Under the pieces are notes generated by a model that saw only the letters and a list, made by a program, of their open reading frames with translations, did not search any database and was not told the DNA's origin. Both the position numbers and the translations under genes were made by a program. A DNA stretch of 7,396 nucleotides from Pseudomonadota bacterium (GTDB taxonomy: Bacteria; Myxococcota_A; Polyangia; Fen-1088). Below, in pieces: positions 1-4,869 of this stretch (its first letter is position 1; the number at the start of each line of letters is the position of its first letter). The stretch is from positions 1 through 7,396 of the forward strand of contig JADGRD010000166.1 in the NCBI GenBank assembly GCA_017881285.1. Direction: 5' to 3'.

Positions 1-1260
1 CTTCGCGGTCTCGTCGAGGTACCACTCGCCGGCCTGATCCAGCATCTCCAGCGCGTTCTCGAAGTAGTAGGCCCGCCCCGACCCCCAACCTACCTGATCC
101 ATCCGAGGGTTGGGCCGCACGAAGACCATGGGAGATTCGGGGCTTTGGAACTTCACGAGCGCGGTGGTACCCGAGCTCGTAATAGACGCAATACGCAGGG
201 TGCTGTCCCCCCAGGCGATGTTGATGTGCATCTCGACCTTGGTGAGATTGTTCCAGGTCGCGACGGCCGAGCTCGGGACCTGCACGTTGTTCGCGGTCTT
301 GTCCCAGCCGGAGAGCCGATTGAAGTTCGGGGCACCGTTCGCCCCGAGGTTCGGGGTGCGCGCACGGATGGCTTTGACGCCGTTGACGTAGAGCTGCCGG
401 AAGGCCGTCGTGCCCGCGCTCGCCGAGTAGATGTTGGTGGTGGCGTCAGACACCTTCCAACCAGTGATGGGCGTACCTCCGGTGATGAGCGGCCGTTCGT
501 TCTGGTATGCCATGTACTTGACGTAGAACCCGCCGCTGCCGGAATCGGCATTGGCAAACGTCAAGGTGCTCGCCAGCTGATAAGTCCCGCCGCGCAAGTA
601 GACTGTAAGGTCGGCGGTCATGTTGCTGTTCTTCGTGCGCGCGAGATCGCGCGCTTTCGCCACCGTCTTGAGCGGCTGGTCAAGAGTGCCGGGGTTGGAA
701 TCATCGCCGTCCGGAGCGACGTAGATAGCGCCCGCGACCCCGGTTCCCCCGGCACCGCTCGCGCCACCCGAGCCGGTCCGTCCGCCCGACGCAGCGCTGC
801 CGCCAGTGCCGGTGACGCCGCCTGAGCTCGTCGTGCCGCCCGCGCCAGTGCTGCGTCCCCCGGAGCCAGTTCCGCCCGTGGCCAGCATGCCGCCGGTCTG
901 CGAGCTGCCGCCGGTGTTGCCGGAGGAAGCCCCACCGGTCGCACCGCCGCGCCCCGTTGTTTGGGTACCGGTCCCGCCCGTGGGGCCCAGGGTTCCACCC
1001 GAACCTGCCCCACCGGCTCCTCCGCTGGCGCCGGAAGTTGATGAAGTGCCTCCGGTTGCCGTGGAGCTGCCGCCGGCCCCGCCGGTCGAGGTGCCTCCCG
1101 ATCCCGCAGACGAGCTTCCCCCTTGCGAGCTCGTCGTGCTGCCGCCGGAGCCGCCCGCGCCTGCGCCGCCCGAGCCGGTCTGCGGCGTTGACGAGGTGGA
1201 ACAGGACATCGAGACGACCGTGAAACCGAGGACGGCGATGACCAGAACCGAATGTTTCAT
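1..1260 (-). CDS. Secreted lipoprotein with right-handed parallel beta-helix carbohydrate-active domain (C-terminus beyond window)
   Basis: The frame is open for 420 codons from the ATG at 1260-1258 to the window edge, so the protein is cut at its C-terminus. The start is supported by an SD-like GGAG six bases upstream. Residues 1-20 form a lipoprotein-type signal peptide: Lys2, a hydrophobic core, then VSMSC with Cys20 as the likely lipidated residue, although Met/Ser near the Cys are not an ideal lipobox. Residues 21-177 are a Gly/Ser/Thr linker of irregular GGT and GGS units. From residue 179 the domain begins with IYVAPDGDDSNPGT followed by QPLKTVAKARD, the usual opening of beta-helix polysaccharide lyases and hydrolases. 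The segments LYVNGVKAIRARTPN (about 289-304) and YYFENALEMLDQAGEWYLD (about 398-416) are typical of large beta-helix glycoside hydrolases resembling GH141-type proteins. Substrate and exact family are inferred and not certain, and the catalytic region probably lies beyond the edge. The gene diverges from the esterase lipoprotein gene and shares its leader type. Confidence 0.85.
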   Translation of the reverse strand, partial: MKHSVLVIAVLGFTVVSMSCSTSSTPQTGSGGAGAGGSGGSTTSSQGGSSSAGSGGTSTGGAGGSSTATGGTSSTSGASGGAGGAGSGGTLGPTGGTGTQTTGRGGATGGASSGNTGGSSQTGGMLATGGTGSGGRSTGAGGTTSSGGVTGTGGSAASGGRTGSGGASGAGGTGVAGAIYVAPDGDDSNPGTLDQPLKTVAKARDLARTKNSNMTADLTVYLRGGTYQLASTLTFANADSGSGGFYVKYMAYQNERPLITGGTPITGWKVSDATTNIYSASAGTTAFRQLYVNGVKAIRARTPNLGANGAPNFNRLSGWDKTANNVQVPSSAVATWNNLTKVEMHINIAWGDSTLRIASITSSGTTALVKFQSPESPMVFVRPNPRMDQVGWGSGRAYYFENALEMLDQAGEWYLDETAK

Positions 1261-1266
1261 TGGGAG

Positions 1267-1270
1267 CTCC
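1267..1270 (-). promoter_or_regulatory. Ribosome binding site of the beta-helix lipoprotein gene
   Basis: On the minus strand GGAG lies six bases before the ATG at 1260. It fixes the start, and the signal peptide follows directly. The equivalent site of the divergent gene is also preceded by TC (TCGGAG in both). Confidence 0.6.
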
Positions 1271-1343
1271 GAATGCGCTTTCTTCAATTGTGGCGTCCCC
1301 GTACGAACCGCCGGGTGGGCGAACCGAACCGCGGGGCAGCACA

Positions 1344-1374
1344 TAGACGCGGGGGCGGTCGTATTCCGGGTCAA
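1344..1374 (-). promoter_or_regulatory. Candidate promoter of the beta-helix lipoprotein gene
   Basis: On the minus strand TTGACC (1374-1369) is followed, 19 bases later, by CGTCTA (1349-1344). The same two blocks at the same spacing lie on the plus strand before the esterase gene. Conservation of both blocks in two divergent copies is the main argument for function. TTGACC resembles a housekeeping -35 box, but no good TATAAT-like box sits 16-18 bases away. The CGTC-type downstream block is reminiscent of ECF sigma factor promoters, with a spacing slightly longer than usual. Which sigma factor reads it is unknown. Confidence 0.35.
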
Positions 1375-1458
1375 CGATCGGCAGGTCGGGAGGTTTGGCG
1401 CAGAGCGGCGTTGGCCAAGCCTATCGATCTGGATTTCGCCCCTGCAAAGTGTCGATTG

Positions 1459-1489
1459 TTGACCCGAAATTCGAGGGTGCCTTCGTCTA
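1459..1489 (+). promoter_or_regulatory. Candidate promoter of the esterase lipoprotein gene
   Basis: TTGACC (1459-1464) and CGTCTA (1484-1489) are 19 bases apart, the same blocks and spacing as in the divergent promoter copy. The remaining leader to the ATG at 1579 is about 90 bases. The call rests on conservation between the two copies; a conventional -10 hexamer is not evident. Confidence 0.35.
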
Positions 1490-1490
1490 C

Positions 1491-1514
1491 TCGCTGCTTC
1501 GCTCGCTGCTTCGC
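1491..1514 (+). repeat. Perfect 12-bp tandem duplication in the esterase leader
   Basis: TCGCTGCTTCGC occurs twice in direct succession (1491-1502 and 1503-1514), immediately downstream of the candidate -10 block. The opposite promoter copy has a related but non-repeated sequence at this place, so the duplication probably arose, or was lost, after the cassette was copied. Confidence 0.7.
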
Positions 1515-1565
1515 TCACCAGCTCAGCTGTTTCGCGTTGCTGCAATTCCAAAGACGACGTGTCTC

Positions 1566-1570
1566 GGAGG
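1566..1570 (+). promoter_or_regulatory. Ribosome binding site of the esterase lipoprotein gene
   Basis: GGAGG lies eight bases before the ATG at 1579. It decides the start: the frame is open far upstream (an ATG at 1252), but only the 1579 start has this site and yields an N-terminal signal peptide. Confidence 0.75.
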
Positions 1571-1578
1571 TTCCCCTC

Positions 1579-2955
1579 ATGAAGAATCCCATCCTGGCCA
1601 TCCTTGTCCTGGGCTTCACCGCGGTCTCCGCGTCCTGTTCCGGCGACGGCAGCCGCGGCAATGGCAGCGGCGGTACACAAGCTGGGGGCACGACCGGCCC
1701 GGGAGGGACCACCGCAGTCGGAGGCGCGACCGGCTCTGGGGGGCAGCCGGGAACGGGTGGAGAAGGCGCTACCGGTGGCCGCACTGGCTCTGGCGGTACG
1801 ACGACCACAGGTGGCCAGACCGGCTCCGGAGGTACGACGGCGACCGGTGGCGGCGCTGGGCAGACGGGCTCGGGAGGAACGACCGGCTCCGGAGGCACGA
1901 CGGCGACCGGTGGGGGCGCTGGCCGGACGGGCTCGGGAGGGACGACCGGCTCCGGAGGCGTGACTCCGACCGGTGGGGCAGGTACCACTGTAACGGGCGG
2001 CAGCTTCGGCCGGGACGCCGGGCCTGATGTACCAGGCGCGACCGGCGGCGTTGGCACGGGCGGCAGCTCGGGAACGGGCGGGGGCGGGGGGACTGGCAGC
2101 GGCGGCTCCGCGAACGGAGGCAGTGGTGGCGGCACCGCTGGCGGCAGCGGCACGGGGACACCTTCGCCGAGTACCGGCTGTGGCAAGACCCCAACGCTGA
2201 CGAGCGGTTCGCGTACGCTTTCGAGCCGCAGCTTCATGCTGAGGATTCCCAGCAACTACGACAACAATCACCCGTACCCGTTGGTCTTCGCGTTCCACTG
2301 GAATGGCGGCACCATGGGCGATATCGACGGCGGCGGATCCAGTGGATACACTTGGTCCTACTACGGACTTCGGGAACAGGCGGACAACAGCACGAATTCC
2401 AAGATGATCTTCGTCGCGCCCCAGGGCAACGGCAACGGCTGGGCCAATTCCGGCGGCCAGGACCTGACCTTCGTCGACGACATGCTCAAACAAATCGAGG
2501 GAGATCTTTGTGTCGACACGACGCGGGTTTTCTCCATGGGTTTCAGCTACGGCGGCGGCATGAGCTACGCCATCGCGTGTGCCCGGGCAAAGGTTTTCCG
2601 TGCGGTCGCGGTCTACTCCGGCGCGCAGCTCAGCGGGTGCGACGGCGGCAATGATCCCATCGCCTACATCGGGATTCATGGCGTCAGCGACACAACATGC
2701 GCTATTTCTGGCGGACGATCGCTGCGCGACAAGTTCGTCAAGAACAACACCTGCACCGCTCAAAGTCCGCCAGAGCCAAGCGCGGGCAGCGGGAAGCATA
2801 CCTGTACTTCCTACACCGGATGCTCGAGCGGGCATCCCGTCCGCTGGTGCGCGTTCGACGGAGGTCACACCCCGGGCAATGTGGATGGCGGCGGTGACGA
2901 CGGCGCCAAGACCTGGACCAAGGGCGAGGTGTGGCAGTTCTTCACGCAGTTCTAG
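1579..2955 (+). CDS. Secreted lipoprotein esterase, feruloyl esterase / PHB-depolymerase-like alpha/beta hydrolase
   Basis: The protein has 458 residues. Residues 1-20 are a lipoprotein signal peptide ending in AVSASC (Cys20), sharing 14 of the first 21 residues with the divergent beta-helix protein. Residues 21-200 are a Gly/Thr/Ser linker that includes 21-residue repeats. The catalytic domain starts near Cys201 (CGKTP) and runs to the end, about 258 residues, a normal size for the family. Key motifs are FHWNGG (239-244, oxyanion region), GFSYGGG with nucleophile Ser323, HGVSDTTC with Asp371, and FDGGHTPG with His430. Nine cysteines in the domain suggest disulfides, as expected outside the cytoplasm. 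The motif set fits feruloyl esterases (type D / CE1-like) and related PHB depolymerases of the LpqC group, which hydrolyse ester bonds of feruloylated or acetylated polysaccharides or of polyesters. The substrate is inferred, not shown. The linker would hold the enzyme away from the membrane or cell surface. A candidate promoter and GGAGG site lie upstream, and the gene appears monocistronic. Confidence 0.9.
   Translation: MKNPILAILVLGFTAVSASCSGDGSRGNGSGGTQAGGTTGPGGTTAVGGATGSGGQPGTGGEGATGGRTGSGGTTTTGGQTGSGGTTATGGGAGQTGSGGTTGSGGTTATGGGAGRTGSGGTTGSGGVTPTGGAGTTVTGGSFGRDAGPDVPGATGGVGTGGSSGTGGGGGTGSGGSANGGSGGGTAGGSGTGTPSPSTGCGKTPTLTSGSRTLSSRSFMLRIPSNYDNNHPYPLVFAFHWNGGTMGDIDGGGSSGYTWSYYGLREQADNSTNSKMIFVAPQGNGNGWANSGGQDLTFVDDMLKQIEGDLCVDTTRVFSMGFSYGGGMSYAIACARAKVFRAVAVYSGAQLSGCDGGNDPIAYIGIHGVSDTTCAISGGRSLRDKFVKNNTCTAQSPPEPSAGSGKHTCTSYTGCSSGHPVRWCAFDGGHTPGNVDGGGDDGAKTWTKGEVWQFFTQF
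1819..1978 (+). repeat. 63-bp tandem repeat coding for a 21-residue linker unit
   Basis: Two full units, 1819-1881 and 1882-1944, match at 58 of 63 bases by eye. A partial third unit, 1945-1978, follows. The unit encodes TGSGGTTATGGGAGxTGSGGT, where the variable residue is Gln or Arg. The period is a whole number of codons, so copy-number change would alter linker length without a frameshift. Confidence 0.85.
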
Positions 2956-2958
2956 AGC

Positions 2959-2982
2959 ACCGGGGGTAGGGGCGCCTCCGGT
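2959..2982 (+). terminator. Weak hairpin after the esterase gene
   Basis: ACCGGGGG (2959-2966) can pair with CCTCCGGT (2975-2982) with one G-U wobble and an 8-base loop, starting four bases after the stop codon. No T-run follows, so if it ends transcription it is not a standard intrinsic terminator. Confidence 0.3.
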
Positions 2983-3080
2983 CAAAACGTTCTGCCCGCG
3001 CCAGCCGTAGAAAATCAACCGGCCAAGTTTGTAGAAGCCGAACATGCAGAAGTTTCGGCAGCACGATGGAAAAGTTGCTC

Positions 3081-3110
3081 GGTCACGGCCACGTCTACGG
3101 CTACGTCTAC
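3081..3110 (+). repeat. Degenerate hexamer array
   Basis: Five hexamers follow in phase: GGTCAC, GGCCAC, GTCTAC, GGCTAC, GTCTAC. All end in AC and differ at the second to fourth bases. It looks like a decayed short tandem repeat. Read as protein it would give alternating Val, Tyr, Gly and His, with no sign that it is translated. Confidence 0.5.
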
Positions 3111-3175
3111 GACCTCCTTCTTCACCCAACGGGTGGCGGCTTCGTCGCACAAGAAGCCAAGCACAACGGCTGGCC

Positions 3176-3214
3176 ACGCCCTGATCCCGCGCCTTGGCGC
3201 AGGATCAGAGGCGT
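3176..3214. repeat. Strong inverted repeat / potential stem-loop
   Basis: ACGCC (3176-3180) pairs with GGCGT (3210-3214), CTGATCC (3181-3187) with GGATCAG (3202-3208), and GCGCC (3189-3193) with GGCGC (3196-3200). The only interruptions are a C/A mismatch (3188/3201) and a bulged A (3209). The innermost pair would open to give a CTTG tetraloop. GGCYGGCC-like sequence on both sides (from 3169 and to 3224) could extend it. No T-run follows on either strand. It lies just before the candidate flippase promoter and may be a boundary hairpin, a protein-binding palindrome or a dispersed repeat. Confidence 0.7.
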
Positions 3215-3225
3215 CCGGGCCGGCC

Positions 3226-3254
3226 TTGACTTGCCTGGACCGGGACGCTAGGAC
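3226..3254 (+). promoter_or_regulatory. Candidate promoter of the flippase-hydrolase pair
   Basis: TTGACT (3226-3231) and TAGGAC (3249-3254) are separated by 17 bases. The first box matches five of six consensus bases and the second three of six. It lies about 55 bases before the GTG at 3310 and right after the strong inverted repeat. A chance match is possible. Confidence 0.35.
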
Positions 3255-3309
3255 TTGCGGCATTCCGGGTTGAGGCCGCCGCTGGCTCCCGGGCCGAGCC
3301 CTGAACCAA

Positions 3310-4869
3310 GTGAATCAGAAGCCCAACCCTCCGCCCGACCCTGGTGCTCGCCCGATCGATAGCGCGGAGCCACAGGGCGGCAATTCCCAGGGGCTGCGCT
3401 CGAAAGTGATGCGCGGGTCGGTGTGGACCCTGGTGGGCTACGGCAGCAGCCAGGCGCTGCGCCTGCTCAACAACCTCATCCTGTGGCGGCTGCTCTACCC
3501 CGAAGCCTTCGGGCTGATGGCCATCGTCAGCGTCTGCCTCGTCGGCCTGTCCATGTTCTCGGACATCGGCATCGGCCCCAGCATCGTGCAGCACGAGCGT
3601 GGCAACGACCCGGACTACCTCAACACGGCCTGGACGATCCAGGTCATCCGCGAATTCCTCCTCTGTGCCGTGGCGTGCTTGATGGCCGCCCCCATCGCCG
3701 CTTTCTATCACGAGCCGCAGCTCGCCGCCCTGATCCCCGCGGCGGCGCTGGCGGCGGTCGTCTCGGGGTTCAATTCCACGCGGCTTTTCACCGCGACGCG
3801 GACGATTTCCTTGGGCCGCATCACCGTCATCGATCTCGTCGCACAGGCCGCGAGCCTGGTGGTGATGATCGGGTGGGCGTGGCTGGAGCGCTCGATCTGG
3901 GCGCTCATTGCCGGCAGCGTGGCGTACAACGCCATCCGGATGGTCCTGAGCCACACCACCATGCTGCCGGGGATCCGCAACCACTTCCGTTGGGATCCGA
4001 CCTGCGCGCGCGCAATGCTGCATTTCGGCCGGTGGATCTTCTTCAGCACGCTCCTGACCTTCATCGTCATGCAGTCGGATCGGCTCATCTTCGGCAAACT
4101 GATTCCCATGGGGCTCCTGGGCGTCTACAGCGTCGCGACGACCTGGGCCGGCATGCCCTTCGCCATCATCGGCCGGATCTACAGCACGGTTCTCTTCCCC
4201 TTGCTCTCGCGCATCCACAACGAGGGCACCAGTTTCTCCCGGGTCCTGCGCAACACCCGCCGGCCCTGGGTGATCCTCGCGGGCTGCGCCACCGCCTGCC
4301 TGGTCAGCGCGGGGCCGACGCTCATCCACCTGCTCTACGAGGCGAAGGCCGAGAAGGCCGGCTGGATCATCCAGATGCTCGCCTCCGGCGTCTGGTTGCT
4401 TTCGCTCGAGGCGGCGAACAGCATCGCGTTGCTCGCCCTGGGCCAGCCCAAGTGGATGGCGGCCGGGAATGCCGCTAAGCTGGTGGGCATGGTGCTGCTG
4501 ATTCCACTCGGTTACTCGACGTTCGGCTTCCCCGGGGCGGTCGCCGCCCTTGCCAGCACGGAGCTTCTCCACTACACGGCGACCGCCGTGGGCGCCCACC
4601 GGCGCAAGGTCGCATGCGTGAGCCAGGACCTGTGGTTCACCGGCCTGGTGTTGCTGACGACCGCGGCGGGCCTGGCCGTCGCCCGGTGGATCGCACCCGC
4701 GGTGCGGTCGATCGGATTCCGTCCCGCCAAGATCGGCACCTTCCTCGAACTCGTGCTCATCACCACCACCGCGAGCCTGGCTTGGGGCTACGCCTATTGG
4801 CTGCACCGACGGCACTGGAGCCGCGCCGGCGAGCCCGCGACCGCGCCGGAGGCGCCCGCCCATGCGTGA
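3310..4869 (+). CDS. Wzx-type oligosaccharide flippase (MOP superfamily, PST family)
   Basis: The protein has 519 residues from a GTG start. It is a polytopic inner-membrane protein that would flip lipid-linked repeat units of a polysaccharide to the periplasmic side. Residues 1-30 are a Pro-rich cytoplasmic lead. RSKVMRGSVWTLVGYGSSQ (30-48) and LLYPEAFGLMAIV (61-73) are the characteristic start of this flippase family, followed by DIGIGPSIVQ (85-94). The loop QSDRLIFGKLIPMGLLGVYS (255-274) and GQPKWMAAGNAAKLV (378-392) are also typical. About twelve hydrophobic segments span the protein, and the length is near the upper end of the usual range, with a hydrophilic Ala/Pro-rich tail. The start is uncertain: no clear Shine-Dalgarno precedes 3310, an in-frame stop at 3271 bounds it upstream, and GTG 3406 or ATG 3409 are alternatives that keep the conserved domain. 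It overlaps the next gene by 8 bp, implying coupled translation. Confidence 0.9.
   Translation: MNQKPNPPPDPGARPIDSAEPQGGNSQGLRSKVMRGSVWTLVGYGSSQALRLLNNLILWRLLYPEAFGLMAIVSVCLVGLSMFSDIGIGPSIVQHERGNDPDYLNTAWTIQVIREFLLCAVACLMAAPIAAFYHEPQLAALIPAAALAAVVSGFNSTRLFTATRTISLGRITVIDLVAQAASLVVMIGWAWLERSIWALIAGSVAYNAIRMVLSHTTMLPGIRNHFRWDPTCARAMLHFGRWIFFSTLLTFIVMQSDRLIFGKLIPMGLLGVYSVATTWAGMPFAIIGRIYSTVLFPLLSRIHNEGTSFSRVLRNTRRPWVILAGCATACLVSAGPTLIHLLYEAKAEKAGWIIQMLASGVWLLSLEAANSIALLALGQPKWMAAGNAAKLVGMVLLIPLGYSTFGFPGAVAALASTELLHYTATAVGAHRRKVACVSQDLWFTGLVLLTTAAGLAVARWIAPAVRSIGFRPAKIGTFLELVLITTTASLAWGYAYWLHRRHWSRAGEPATAPEAPAHA
4848..4852 (+). promoter_or_regulatory. Ribosome binding site of the hydrolase gene inside the flippase gene
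   Basis: GGAGG lies nine bases before the ATG at 4862, within the last codons of the flippase. It favours this start over the internal ATG at 4892 and is consistent with independent or coupled initiation. Confidence 0.65.

Larger units (their letters stand above)
1314..1519. repeat. Imperfect inverted duplication in the divergent intergenic region
   Basis: The arms are 1314-1380 (read on the minus strand) and 1453-1519 (read on the plus strand). Aligned by hand without gaps they match at 46 of 67 positions, including an almost identical start (CGAT, then GTTGACCCG), a shared CGTCTA and a shared GCTCACC/GCCCACC end. The 72-bp centre (1381-1452) shows little inverted similarity. Each arm lies a similar distance from the start codon it faces (TTGACC is 108 and 114 bases away). 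This looks like two diverged copies of one upstream region rather than a hairpin, because the loop is large and the arms are imperfect. Confidence 0.65.
2956..3309. other. Intergenic region without a convincing gene
   Basis: This 354-bp stretch separates the esterase gene from the flippase gene. A 61-codon frame at 3066-3251 (plus) and an 82-codon frame at 3015-3263 (minus) exist, but neither has a good ribosome binding site or a recognisable protein. The region holds a hairpin, a hexamer array, a strong inverted repeat and a candidate promoter, listed separately. The stretch around 3000-3080 is somewhat less GC-rich than the genes. Confidence 0.6.

Noticed and set aside
145..825. 226-codon plus-strand frame opposite the beta-helix gene
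   Set aside because: It is exactly antisense, codon against codon, to the lipoprotein frame. Its product is Arg/Ala/Val-rich and has no family features.
806..1462. Pro-rich plus-strand frame
   Set aside because: The Pro/Val repeats are the reverse complement of the Gly/Thr/Ser linker codons of the minus-strand lipoprotein. The same explanation covers the Pro-rich minus frame at 1515-2255 opposite the esterase linker.
1252..1578. N-terminal extension of the esterase to the ATG at 1252
   Set aside because: This start overlaps the divergent gene's start and both candidate promoters. It lacks the GGAGG site and would bury the signal peptide 109 residues inside the protein.
1021..2160. Possible CRISPR or direct-repeat array in the Gly-rich stretches
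   Set aside because: The repeats are in-frame codon repeats of protein linkers. There are no constant repeats separated by unique spacers.
3066..3251. 61-codon plus-strand frame in the intergenic region
   Set aside because: There is no clear ribosome binding site, it runs through the hexamer array and the hairpin, and it shows no recognisable domain.
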